A stretch of 64,000 nt of DNA, taken from contig NZ_RZYA01000031.1 of the NCBI RefSeq assembly GCF_004005495.1, forward strand, positions 1 through 64,000, written 5' to 3'. This DNA comes from Streptomyces antnestii. GTDB lineage: Bacteria; Actinomycetota; Actinomycetes; Streptomycetales; Streptomycetaceae. The notes beneath the pieces are model-generated. The model saw nothing but the letters and a program-made list of their open reading frames with translations, ran no database searches and was not told the origin of the DNA. Shown piece after piece: positions 53,593 through 61,091 of the stretch. Made by a program: the position numbers and the translations under genes. Position 1 is the stretch's first letter. Each line of letters begins with the position of its first letter.

Positions 53593-53999
53593 GCGATGCC
53601 GTCCGCAGGGTGAACTCGGGCGGGCCGTGGGAGGAAGCCATCGGCTACTCCCGCGCCGTCGAGCTGCCCAACGGCCTTGTCCTGGTGGCCGGTTGCACGT
53701 CGATCGTGAACGGCGTCATCGACGCGGGCACGCCCTACGAGCAGACCGTCAACGCCTTCCAGGTCGCCTTCGACGCGCTGAAGACCCTGGGCCTCGGCCC
53801 CGAGCACGTGGTCCGCACCCGTATGTACGTCACCCACGCGCGCGACACGGACGAGGTGGGCCGCGCCCACAAGGAACTCTTCGACGCCGTCCGCCCGGCC
53901 GCATCCATGATCATCGTCTCCGGCTTCATCGACCCGAGCCTGGTCGTCGAGGTCGAGGTGGAGGCGTACCGGTCCGATTCAGGAGCATCCTCAGCATGA
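53589..53999 (+). CDS. RidA family protein (reactive imine deaminase-like)
   Basis: 136 residues, YjgF/YER057c/UK114 fold (RVNSGGPWEEAIGYSRAVEL, then RTRMYVTHARD with the conserved Arg region). RidA hydrolyses reactive enamines and imines released by PLP enzymes. It overlaps priA (ATGA) and hisF (ATGA), so it is firmly part of the operon. A link to the PLP enzyme HisC or to pathway by-products is plausible but inferred. Confidence 0.9.
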   Translation: MSDAVRRVNSGGPWEEAIGYSRAVELPNGLVLVAGCTSIVNGVIDAGTPYEQTVNAFQVAFDALKTLGLGPEHVVRTRMYVTHARDTDEVGRAHKELFDAVRPAASMIIVSGFIDPSLVVEVEVEAYRSDSGASSA

Positions 54000-54751
54000 C
54001 CCTCGCCGTCCGAGTCATCCCCTGCCTGGACGTGGACAACGGCCGGGTCGTCAAGGGCGTCAACTTCCAGAACCTGCGCGACGCGGGCGACCCCGTCGAG
54101 ATGGCCAAGGTGTATGACGCCGAGGGCGCCGACGAGCTGACGTTCCTCGACATCACGGCGTCCTCCGGGAACCGCGAGACGACCTACGACGTGGTGCGCC
54201 GCACCGCCGAGCAGGTCTTCATCCCGCTCACCGTCGGCGGCGGCGTCCGCACGGCGGAGGACGTGGACAAGCTGCTGCGGGCCGGCGCGGACAAGGTGGG
54301 CGTGAACACGGCCGCCATCGCCCGCCCCGACCTGATCCGCGAGATCGCCGAGCGCTTCGGCCGCCAGGTCCTCGTCCTGTCCGTCGACGCCCGCCGCACC
54401 CCGTCCGGCACCTTCGAGGTCACCACGCACGGCGGCCGCAAGTCCGCCGGCATCGACGCCGTCGAATGGGCGCACCAGGCGGCCGAGTTGGGCGCCGGCG
54501 AGATCCTCCTCAACTCGATGGACGCCGACGGCACGAAGGACGGCTACGACATCGAGATGATCGAGGCTGTCCGGGGGCACGTGTCCGTCCCGGTGATCGC
54601 GTCCGGCGGCGCGGGCCGCCTGGAGCACTTCCCGCCCGCGATCGCCGCGGGCGCCGACGCGGTGCTCGCCGCGTCCGTCTTCCACTTCGGCGATCTGCGG
54701 ATCGGCGAGGTCAAGGGGACGCTGCGCGAGGCGGGTTACCCCGTGCGCTGA
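53996..54751 (+). CDS. hisF: Imidazole glycerol phosphate synthase, cyclase subunit
   Basis: 251 residues, TIM barrel. It makes IGP and AICAR from PRFAR and ammonia channelled from HisH. The catalytic aspartates are in VIPCLDVDNGRVVKG and LVLSVDARR; phosphate loops TVGGGVRTAEDV and IASGGAGRLEHF are intact. Last gene of the operon, followed by a strong terminator. Confidence 0.97.
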   Translation: MTLAVRVIPCLDVDNGRVVKGVNFQNLRDAGDPVEMAKVYDAEGADELTFLDITASSGNRETTYDVVRRTAEQVFIPLTVGGGVRTAEDVDKLLRAGADKVGVNTAAIARPDLIREIAERFGRQVLVLSVDARRTPSGTFEVTTHGGRKSAGIDAVEWAHQAAELGAGEILLNSMDADGTKDGYDIEMIEAVRGHVSVPVIASGGAGRLEHFPPAIAAGADAVLAASVFHFGDLRIGEVKGTLREAGYPVR

Positions 54752-54772
54752 CGCCCGCGCGTTTCTTCTCCC

Positions 54773-54810
54773 GGCCCCGGCCACCCTGCGGAGGGTGGCC
54801 GGGGCCTTTT
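54773..54810 (+). terminator. Terminator of the his operon
   Basis: Perfect 15-bp stem, 54773-54787 with 54792-54806, loop gcgg, followed by TTTT (54807-54810), 21 bp after hisF. Confidence 0.93.
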
Positions 54811-54814
54811 GCCC

Positions 54815-55466
54815 ATGGCGGTGAGCGCGGCGCCCCGGGCCCTGCTGATGCTCGGCGGGGGAGTGATCGCCGACCGGCTCGGGCCGCGCCGGATCGTCAT
54901 CGCCGGCGACGGGTCCTCGCCCCGCTGGTCGTCGTCATCGCCCTCAGCGACCTCGGCTTCGTCGGCCCCCTGAACGTCGGCCCGACCCTCCTCGCCGACC
55001 AGCGGGGCTGGGCGCCTCCGGGATGGGCTCGGTGCTCGCCGGGGTCGGTGTGGGCGCGGGCGCCGCGTCGGTGCTGCTCGCCGTGCGTGGCCGGGTGCCG
55101 CGCGCGGGACTCGTCCTGTCCCTGGCCATGGGCGACGGCGCCGTCGCGATCGGCGCGCTCGCCTTCGTACCGCACCTCGTCGCCGCCGCCGTCGCGCTGG
55201 TCATCGGGCTGCTCGCCGGACTCAGCAGTGCCCTGTGCGGGGCTCTCACGCAGACGCACGCCGACCCGGCCCACCTCGGCAGGGTCACCGCCGTCACCAG
55301 CCTGTCCAGCCTCGGCCTCGTCCCGCTCACCATGCCGCTGACCGGCGCGGCCGTCGGGCTCTGGGGCACCGGGCCCGTCTTCGTCGCCAGCGCCGCGGTG
55401 TGCGCTCTCGCGGGGGTTTACGGGCTGTGCCGGGCGCGTCTGCGGCGGGCGGACCCCCTCCATTGA
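54815..55466 (+). pseudogene. Decayed MFS transporter gene
   Basis: Three consecutive pieces in three different frames read as one MFS protein. Frame at 54815: LLMLGGGVIADRLGPRRIVI (a motif-A-like loop). Frame at about 54916: LAPLVVVIALSDLGFVGPLN to LLADQRGW. Frame from 55023: GSVLAGVGVGAGAASVLLAV to the end at 55466, with four or five hydrophobic helices. The N-terminal first helix is missing, and a deletion near 54915 and a frameshift near 55012 separate the pieces. The last piece alone could be a 147-residue ORF but has no ribosome site. Confidence 0.8.
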
Positions 55467-55479
55467 GCGGCGAGCCGGT

Positions 55480-55535
55480 GGGGGCTTGTCGCGCAGTTCC
55501 CCGCGCCCCTTACGGGGCGCGATTGCGGGGCGCGA
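55480..55535. repeat. Streptomyces interspersed palindromic repeat (copy 1)
   Basis: Contains cgcagttccccgcgcccctt then acggggcgcg, with hairpin GCGCCCC (55503-55509) / GGGGCGC (55514-55520). This is the reverse-strand form of the ggggcgcggggaactgcgcg element that is, by established experience, very abundant between Streptomyces genes. It lies between the MFS pseudogene and the TIGR03085 gene, after both stops. Confidence 0.85.
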
Positions 55536-55540
55536 ACCGG

Positions 55541-56176
55541 TCAGATGCCCAGTTGCTTCGCCTCGTGCAGCTTTCCGATCGCGTCCTTGTCGCCGTCCGT
55601 CTCCACCCGCGCCGCGTCCTGCCGGCCGAACGCGAAGAGCAGCAGTTCGGAGGGCTCGCCGGTCACCGTCACCACGGGCGTACCCCGGTGCGCGACCACC
55701 GTCCGGCCGTCCGGGCGGCGCAGCACCAGGCCGACCGGCGACCTGCGGCCGAGGACCCTGGCCATCCGTTCGAGGCGTGACCACAGCACGTCCGAGAAGA
55801 CCGGGTCGAGCTCACGCGGTGTCCAGTCGGGCTGCGCGCGGCGCACGTCCTCCGTGTGGACGTAGAACTCGACCGCGTTCGACGCCTCGTCGATCTGCTT
55901 GAGGGCGAACGGGGAGAACCGCGGAGGGCCCGTCCTGATCAGCTGGATCAGCTCCTCGAAGGGCTTCTCGGCGAACTCCGCCTGCACCCGCTCCAGACGC
56001 GGCGCCAGCTGCTTGATCAGGATCCCGCCCGCCGCGTCCGCGCGGCGCTCGCGCACCACCACGTGCGCCGCGAGATCGCGGGCGTTCCAGTCGTCGCAGA
56101 GGGTCGGCGCATCGGGGCCCGACGCCTCCAACAGGTCGGCGAGAAGAAGTCGTTCACGCTTGGCATGGGTCGACAT
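55541..56176 (-). CDS. TIGR03085 family protein (DinB/MDMPI-like metal-binding fold)
   Basis: 211 residues. The N-terminal four-helix part (RERLLLADLLEASGPDAPTL, then CDDWNARDLAAHVVVRERR and FYVHTEDVRRAQPDW) is like mycothiol-dependent maleylpyruvate isomerases, with the H...E..H-type metal residues. The C-terminal part contains a SCP2-like stretch (RTVVAHRGTPVVTVTGEPSE). In related proteins the domain binds a metal and uses mycothiol; the substrate here is unknown. Divergent from hisI. Confidence 0.87.
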   Translation of the reverse strand: MSTHAKRERLLLADLLEASGPDAPTLCDDWNARDLAAHVVVRERRADAAGGILIKQLAPRLERVQAEFAEKPFEELIQLIRTGPPRFSPFALKQIDEASNAVEFYVHTEDVRRAQPDWTPRELDPVFSDVLWSRLERMARVLGRRSPVGLVLRRPDGRTVVAHRGTPVVTVTGEPSELLLFAFGRQDAARVETDGDKDAIGKLHEAKQLGI

Positions 56177-56259
56177 ACGGTCAGCCTACGACCGCCCGAC
56201 CGGTCCGCACAGTGGACTCGCGATCGGACTAACACCCCTGGCGCGGCACAATGGACCCC

Positions 56260-56634
56260 ATGACCAGCACGCCCCCGCCCAGCAACCTGGACCCCGCCGT
56301 CGCCGCCCGCCTCAAGCGCAGCGCCGACGGACTGGTCCCCGCGATCGCCCAGCAGTACGACACCGGAGAGGTGCTCATGCTCGGCTGGATGGACGACGAG
56401 GCGCTGCACCGCACGCTGACGACGGGCCGCTGCACGTACTGGTCCCGCAGCCGTCAGGAGTACTGGGTCAAGGGCGACACCTCCGGCCACTTCCAGCACG
56501 TGAAGTCCGTCGCCCTCGACTGCGACGCGGACACGCTGCTCGTGAAGGTCGACCAGGTGGGCGCCGCCTGCCACACCGGCGACCGCACCTGCTTCGACGC
56601 CGGCGAGCTGACGGTGTCCACCGCGGGGGCCTGA
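56260..56634 (+). CDS. hisI: Phosphoribosyl-AMP cyclohydrolase
   Basis: 124 residues from the ATG at 56260; an ATG at 56251 is also in frame. It opens the adenine ring of PR-AMP in histidine synthesis. The metal ligands are in ALDCDADTLLVKVDQVGAAC and HTGDRTCF; GWMDDEALHRTLTTGRCTYW, SRSRQEYW and KGDTSGH are family blocks. There is no HisE domain. It stands apart from the main his operon, next to trpE. CACAAT about 7 bp before the ATG suggests leaderless transcription. Confidence 0.95.
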   Translation: MTSTPPPSNLDPAVAARLKRSADGLVPAIAQQYDTGEVLMLGWMDDEALHRTLTTGRCTYWSRSRQEYWVKGDTSGHFQHVKSVALDCDADTLLVKVDQVGAACHTGDRTCFDAGELTVSTAGA

Positions 56635-56708
56635 CCCGCGCGGACGCCGCCCGTTCCACGGACAGGGCGGCGCACCGGACCCGCGCCGACACGCCCTAAG
56701 CTCCTCCC

Positions 56709-58190
56709 ATGGATCTCGAGACCTTCCGCAAGCTCGCGACCGACCGCCGAGTGATCCCCGTCAGCCGCAAGCTCCTCGCGGACGGCGACACCCCCGTCGG
56801 TCTGTACCGCAAGCTGGCCGACGAACGCCCCGGCACGTTCCTCCTGGAGTCCGCGGAGAACGGCCGCTCGTGGTCTCGTTACTCCTTCGTCGGCGTCCGC
56901 TCCGCCGGCACCCTCACCACCCGCGACGGCGAGGCGCACTGGCTCGGCACGCCGCCCGTCGGCGTCCCCACGGACGGCGACCCGCTCGCCGCCCTGCGTG
57001 CCACCATCGACACCCTCCACACCCCGCGCTACGAGGGACTGCCCCCGTTCACCGGCGGCATGGTCGGCTACCTCGGCTACGACATCGTGCGCAGGCTCGA
57101 AAAGATCGGGCCCGGCGAGCGCGACGACCTCAAGCTCCCCGAGCTGACGATGCTGCTCACCAGCGACCTCGCCGTCCTCGACCACTGGGACGGCTCCGTC
57201 CTGCTGATCGCCAACGCGATCAACCACAACGACCTCGACACCGGCGTCGACGAGGCGTACGCCGATGCCGTGGCCCGCCTCGACGCGATGGAGGCCGACC
57301 TCTCCCGGCCCGTCGTCCAGCCGCCGGCCGCGCTGCCGCCCTCGGAACTCCCCGAGTTCACCGCTCTGTGGGGCGGCAAGGACTACCAGGACGCCGTCGA
57401 GGACATCAAGGAGCGCATCCGGGCGGGCGAGGCCTTCCAGGTCGTCCCCTCCCAGCGCTTCGAGACGCCGTGCACGGCCAGCGCGCTCGACGTCTACCGG
57501 GTCCTGCGCGCCACCAACCCGTCCCCGTACATGTACCTCTTCCGCTTCGAGGGCTTCGACGTCGTCGGCTCGTCGCCGGAGGCGCTGGTCAAGGTCGAGG
57601 ACGGGCGCGCCATGGTGCACCCCATCGCCGGTACGCGGCCGCGCGGCGCGACGCCGCAGGAGGACCAGGCGCTCGCCGACGAGCTCATGGCCGACCCCAA
57701 GGAGCGCGCCGAGCACCTGATGCTCGTCGACCTCGGCCGCAACGACCTCGGCCGCGTCTGCGAACCGGGCTCCGTCGAGGTCGTCGACTTCATGTCCGTC
57801 GAGCGGTACTCGCACGTCATGCACATCGTGTCGACCGTCACCGGACGCGTCGCCGCGGGCACCACCGCGTACGACGTGCTCACCGCCTGCTTCCCCGCGG
57901 GCACCCTCTCCGGCGCGCCCAAGCCCCGCGCGATGCAGATCATCGACGAGCTCGAACCGTCGCGCCGCGGCCTGTACGGCGGCTGTGTCGGATATCTCGA
58001 CTTCGCCGGCGACTCCGACACGGCCATCGCCATCCGCACCGCGCTGCTGCGCGAAGGCACCGCGTACGTGCAGGCCGGAGCGGGTGTCGTCGCCGACTCC
58101 GACCCCGTCGCGGAGGACACCGAGTGCCGTAACAAGGCGGCCGCGGTACTGCGCGCCGTGCACACCGCCAACCGGATGCACGACGCCTGA
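56709..58190 (+). CDS. trpE: Anthranilate synthase component I
   Basis: 493 residues, chorismate-utilising enzyme that makes anthranilate with the glutaminase TrpG. The feedback-site motif LLES (with the following ENGRSWSRYSF) and the catalytic blocks GTRPRGATPQEDQALADELM, DLGRNDLGRVCEPGSV and PAGTLSGAPKPRAM are intact. TrpG is neither fused nor encoded next door, so it must be elsewhere. No Trp-rich leader peptide is visible in the 74 bp between hisI and trpE. Confidence 0.96.
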   Translation: MDLETFRKLATDRRVIPVSRKLLADGDTPVGLYRKLADERPGTFLLESAENGRSWSRYSFVGVRSAGTLTTRDGEAHWLGTPPVGVPTDGDPLAALRATIDTLHTPRYEGLPPFTGGMVGYLGYDIVRRLEKIGPGERDDLKLPELTMLLTSDLAVLDHWDGSVLLIANAINHNDLDTGVDEAYADAVARLDAMEADLSRPVVQPPAALPPSELPEFTALWGGKDYQDAVEDIKERIRAGEAFQVVPSQRFETPCTASALDVYRVLRATNPSPYMYLFRFEGFDVVGSSPEALVKVEDGRAMVHPIAGTRPRGATPQEDQALADELMADPKERAEHLMLVDLGRNDLGRVCEPGSVEVVDFMSVERYSHVMHIVSTVTGRVAAGTTAYDVLTACFPAGTLSGAPKPRAMQIIDELEPSRRGLYGGCVGYLDFAGDSDTAIAIRTALLREGTAYVQAGAGVVADSDPVAEDTECRNKAAAVLRAVHTANRMHDA

Positions 58191-58224
58191 CGGCGTGGGG
58201 GATAGTGGGGAGGTGACTTCCGCA

Positions 58225-58866
58225 GTGCCATCCCCCCGTACCGAAGCCCAGGCCGCGTCCCGGGAGGCGACCGCCGCGCGCAGCGGCCGCCGCAGCCTCG
58301 CCGCCGCGCTCCTGTCCGGCGCCCTCGGCGCGGCGGTGGCCCTGCTCTCCTCACGGCAGGAGTGGGCCTCCGGGTCCGCGACCGTGCCCGGCGGCAGCTT
58401 CCCCCTGACCGCCACGGGCAGTGACGTCACCGGGGTGCCCGCGGCCCTCGCCATAGTGGGCCTCGCGGCGCTCGTCGCCGTCTTCGCGGTCCGCCGCGCC
58501 GGGCGCACGCTCGTCGCCGGTCTCCTCGCGCTCAGCGGCGCGGGCACCGTCGCCGCCGCCGTGCTCGGCGCCGCCGACAGCGCCGCCCTCGACGAGAAGG
58601 CCGCCCAGGTCTCCGGCAACACCGCCGCCACCATCGGTGAGCTCGGCCACACCGTCTGGCCGTACGTCGGTGCCTTGGGCGGCGCGCTCATCCTGGTGGC
58701 CGGCCTGCTCGCCCTGCGCTACGGCGGCTCCTGGCCCTCGATGGGCGGACGCTACGAGCGCGACGGCACCCCGCGTCCCCGCAAGGCCCGCCCCGTCGAC
58801 CCGGAGCGCCCCGAGGAGCTGTGGAAGGCCCTCGACCGCGGCGAGGACCCGACGCACGAGGACTGA
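58225..58866 (+). CDS. Trp-associated membrane protein (TIGR02234 family)
   Basis: 213 residues from the GTG at 58225, chosen because ggaggtga (58209-58216) is a perfect ribosome site 8 bp upstream; the GTG at 58213 inside that site is the alternative. Four hydrophobic segments lie at about 27-45, 69-87, 96-115 and 147-166. The cytoplasmic C-terminus ends PERPEELWKALDRGEDPTHE, typical of the actinobacterial family always found near trp genes. The function is unknown. It lies 34 bp after trpE. Confidence 0.88.
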   Translation: MPSPRTEAQAASREATAARSGRRSLAAALLSGALGAAVALLSSRQEWASGSATVPGGSFPLTATGSDVTGVPAALAIVGLAALVAVFAVRRAGRTLVAGLLALSGAGTVAAAVLGAADSAALDEKAAQVSGNTAATIGELGHTVWPYVGALGGALILVAGLLALRYGGSWPSMGGRYERDGTPRPRKARPVDPERPEELWKALDRGEDPTHED

Positions 58867-59031
58867 CCGCACCCCGGACGCGGGACCCACAGGGTGCCCG
58901 ACCCCGGGTTCTTCGCTTTTCCGCGAGTGCGGGACAATGGGGGAGAGCGTCCGGCTCAGACCCGGCGCGGGGCCGCGCAGGGTACGGGGCCGAGCAACAG
59001 CCACGCATTGAGCAACGAGGAGCAACGCACA

Positions 59032-59271
59032 GTGGACAGCAGCCACGGACACACCCCGGCCGCCTGGACGGGTGTCATCATCGCCTTCATCGGTTTCTGC
59101 GTCGCGGGCGCCTTCATGGTGATGGCGAACCCGGTCGGTTTCTGGGCGGGTATGGCCCTGCTGGCGCTGTCCGCCGTCGTCGGCGGCGCCATGAGCGCGG
59201 CGGGCCTCGGCAAGCCGAAGGCGCAGTCGCTGCCGGCCGTCGCCCCGGAGGCCGTCGCCTCCGAGGTCTGA
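59032..59271 (+). CDS. HGxxPAAW family small membrane protein
   Basis: 79 residues from the GTG at 59032 (gaggag upstream). The N-terminus carries the signature HGHTPAAW, followed by two hydrophobic segments (about 12-29 and 38-56). This family of small actinobacterial membrane proteins occurs in trp neighbourhoods; its role is unknown. A GACAAT box near 58932 in the upstream gap could be its promoter. Confidence 0.87.
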   Translation: MDSSHGHTPAAWTGVIIAFIGFCVAGAFMVMANPVGFWAGMALLALSAVVGGAMSAAGLGKPKAQSLPAVAPEAVASEV

Positions 59272-59293
59272 GCCTCGTCAGCCTCACCCACGT

Positions 59294-59338
59294 CGCGAAA
59301 GGCGGCCCCGGCACCTGGTGCCCGGGCCGCCTTTCGCG
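59294..59338. terminator. Strong hairpin terminator after the HGxxPAAW gene
   Basis: A perfect 15-bp outer stem (59294-59308 / 59324-59338) encloses an inner GGCAC/GTGCC stem with one C-C mismatch between them. It separates trpE-side genes from the trpC-side unit. The ctttcg on the 3' arm is symmetric, so it may act in both directions. Confidence 0.88.
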
Positions 59339-59386
59339 CGTTCCGGCCGACGGGCGCGGCCCGCGCCACCGGTGCACAATCCAAAG

Positions 59387-59827
59387 GTGAACGCCGAAAC
59401 GGAACCGGCCGGCCTCAGCACCGGCACGCGCGGCGCCGCGCGGCGGCTCGCCGTCCCGCTCGGCGTCCTCGCGGCGGTCGCCGCGGCCTTCGCCTACGTC
59501 GGCTCGGTCGACCCGAACGAACCGGGCCACTACCCGGTGTGCCCGCTGCTCCACTACACGGGGATCTACTGCCCCGGCTGCGGCGGGCTGCGCAGCGCCC
59601 ACGCCGTCGTGCACGGCGACCTCACGGCCGCCCTGGGCGACAACGCGCTCGCTGTCGCGGGCTATGTCGTCTTCGCCGCGCTGTGGGTCGTGTGGGCCGT
59701 ACGGGTGGCACGCGGACAGCCGTTCCGGGTCGCTCTCGGACGGCCCCAGCTGCGGGCCCTTGGCGCCGCGGTCCTTGTCTTCACCGTTGTCCGGAACCTG
59801 CCCACCGGTGGCTGGCTCCATCCTTGA
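59387..59827 (+). CDS. DUF2752 family membrane protein
   Basis: 146 residues from the GTG at 59387. Three hydrophobic segments follow a short cytoplasmic head, with the family motif YTGIYCPGCGGLRSAHAVVH (CPGCGxxR) after the first. The Cys pair suggests metal or redox chemistry; the function is unknown. CACAAT 7 bp before the GTG suggests a leaderless transcript. It lies just upstream of trpC. Confidence 0.88.
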   Translation: MNAETEPAGLSTGTRGAARRLAVPLGVLAAVAAAFAYVGSVDPNEPGHYPVCPLLHYTGIYCPGCGGLRSAHAVVHGDLTAALGDNALAVAGYVVFAALWVVWAVRVARGQPFRVALGRPQLRALGAAVLVFTVVRNLPTGGWLHP

Positions 59828-59852
59828 TCAACAGTAAGTGTCCAGGTAGTGG
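59824..59852 (+). promoter_or_regulatory. Candidate promoter of the trpC-trpM-trpB-trpA operon
   Basis: TTGATC (59824-59829), 17-bp spacer, TAGTGG (59847-59852), about 120 bp before trpC. The leader between it and trpC contains no clear Trp-codon peptide. Confidence 0.5.
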
Positions 59853-59973
59853 GACCGGCGTCAACCGGATGCGGAGCCTGAGCCCTCCTCCGGATATCAT
59901 CGCTGTGACCAGAGGATTGCCCGCTGTGGCAATCAGCTTCCACCGCTCCACCGTCAGGAAGGGGGCCGCTCGC

Positions 59974-60783
59974 GTGAGTGTGCTCGACGAGATCATCGAC
60001 GGAGTCCGTGCCGACCTCGCGGAGCGGCAGGCGAACGTCAGCCTCGACGAGCTCAAGGAACGCGCGGCCAAGGCGCCGGCTGCCAAGGACGGCGTCGCCG
60101 CCCTGCGCGGCGACGGCGTCAAGGTGATCTGCGAGGTCAAGCGTTCGAGCCCGTCGAAGGGTGCGCTCGCCGCGATCGCCGACCCCGCGGGACTTGCCGC
60201 CGACTACGAGGCGGGCGGCGCCGCCGTCATCTCCGTACTGACCGAGCAGCGCCGTTTCGGCGGCTCGCTCGCCGACCTGGAGGCCGTGCGCGCCAAGGTC
60301 GACATCCCCATCCTGCGCAAGGACTTCATCGTCACCTCGTACCAGCTGTGGGAGGCGCGGGCCTACGGCGCCGACCTCGCCCTGCTGATCGTGGCCGCCC
60401 TGGAGCAGCCCGCCCTGGAGTCGCTCATCGAGCGCGCCCAGTCCATCGGGCTCACGCCGCTCGTCGAGGTGCACGACGAGGAAGAGGTCGAGCGTGCCGT
60501 CGATGCGGGCGCCCGCATCATCGGCGTGAACGCGCGCAACCTCAAGACGCTCAAGGTCGACCGCGACACGTTCCAGCAGGTCGCCCCCGAGATCCCCGAC
60601 CACATCGTCAAGATCGCCGAGTCGGGCGTCCGGGGCCCCCACGACCTCATCGCGTACGCCAACGCGGGCGCGGACGCCGTGCTCGTCGGCGAGTCCCTGG
60701 TGACCGGCCGCGACCCGCGCACCGCGGTCTCCGACCTGGTCGCCGCGGGCGCCCACCCGGCCCTGCGACACGGCCGGAGCTGA
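59974..60783 (+). CDS. trpC: Indole-3-glycerol phosphate synthase
   Basis: 269 residues from the GTG at 59974 (ggaaggggg upstream). TIM barrel that closes the indole ring. Catalytic Lys and Glu lie in VICEVKRSSPSKG and DIPILRKDFIVTSYQLWEAR; GVNARNLKTLKVD and IAESGVRGPHDL are conserved. It is monofunctional, without a fused TrpF domain. Confidence 0.97.
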   Translation: MSVLDEIIDGVRADLAERQANVSLDELKERAAKAPAAKDGVAALRGDGVKVICEVKRSSPSKGALAAIADPAGLAADYEAGGAAVISVLTEQRRFGGSLADLEAVRAKVDIPILRKDFIVTSYQLWEARAYGADLALLIVAALEQPALESLIERAQSIGLTPLVEVHDEEEVERAVDAGARIIGVNARNLKTLKVDRDTFQQVAPEIPDHIVKIAESGVRGPHDLIAYANAGADAVLVGESLVTGRDPRTAVSDLVAAGAHPALRHGRS

Positions 60784-60791
60784 CCCACCCC

Positions 60792-60941
60792 ATGCCCATC
60801 GCATCCCGCCTCGCACCCGGTTGCCGCCCCCGCGGCTGCCGGGCCCCGGCGCGACGCGTGCGGGGCAGGCGGGTGCGCTACCACATCGGTGCGGAGCCGG
60901 GTCAGATCCCTGGGATGCGATGGCAGGGGCGCCCTTCATAG
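60792..60941 (+). CDS. trpM: Tryptophan biosynthesis modulator TrpM
   Basis: 49 residues between trpC and trpB: ATG at 60792, TAG at 60939-60941. It is Arg- and Cys-rich; the core APGCRPRGCRAPARRV followed by RVRYHIGAEPGQ matches TrpM as I remember it from S. coelicolor (SCO2038), a small protein affecting tryptophan metabolism and differentiation. It is shorter than the S. coelicolor protein as I recall it (about 63 residues), and an interspersed repeat lies just after its stop, so the C-terminus may have been cut back. Confidence 0.75.
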   Translation: MPIASRLAPGCRPRGCRAPARRVRGRRVRYHIGAEPGQIPGMRWQGRPS

Positions 60942-60954
60942 GCGCCCGAGGTGA

Positions 60955-61008
60955 GAGCGCCCCGTAAGGGGCGCGGGGAACTGCGCGATCAGCCGCAATC
61001 TGCGGCGA
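60955..61008. repeat. Streptomyces interspersed palindromic repeat (copy 2)
   Basis: Contains gcgccccgtaaggggcgcgg then ggaactgcgcgatcag, with hairpins GCGCCCC/GGGGCGC (60957-60963 / 60968-60974) and GCCGCA/TGCGGC (60992-60997 / 61001-61006). Opposite orientation to the copy at 55480-55535. It lies in the 150-bp gap between trpM and trpB. Confidence 0.87.
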
Positions 61009-61091
61009 GTCGCACACGTTCCGCACCACCTACGGCGCGTAGGCATACTCACCATCAGCCCACACGCCATCACCCGCGAGGTACATCCGCT

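Noticed and set aside
55023..55466. 147-residue ORF as a genuine short membrane protein
   Set aside because: It is the C-terminal part of an MFS transporter whose earlier parts are readable in other frames; no start signal of its own.
56635..56708. Trp attenuator before trpE
   Set aside because: Only 74 bp with no Trp codons; a small inverted repeat is present but no leader peptide.
59828..59973. Trp attenuator leader before trpC
   Set aside because: No short ORF with clustered TGG codons and no pair of competing hairpins was found.
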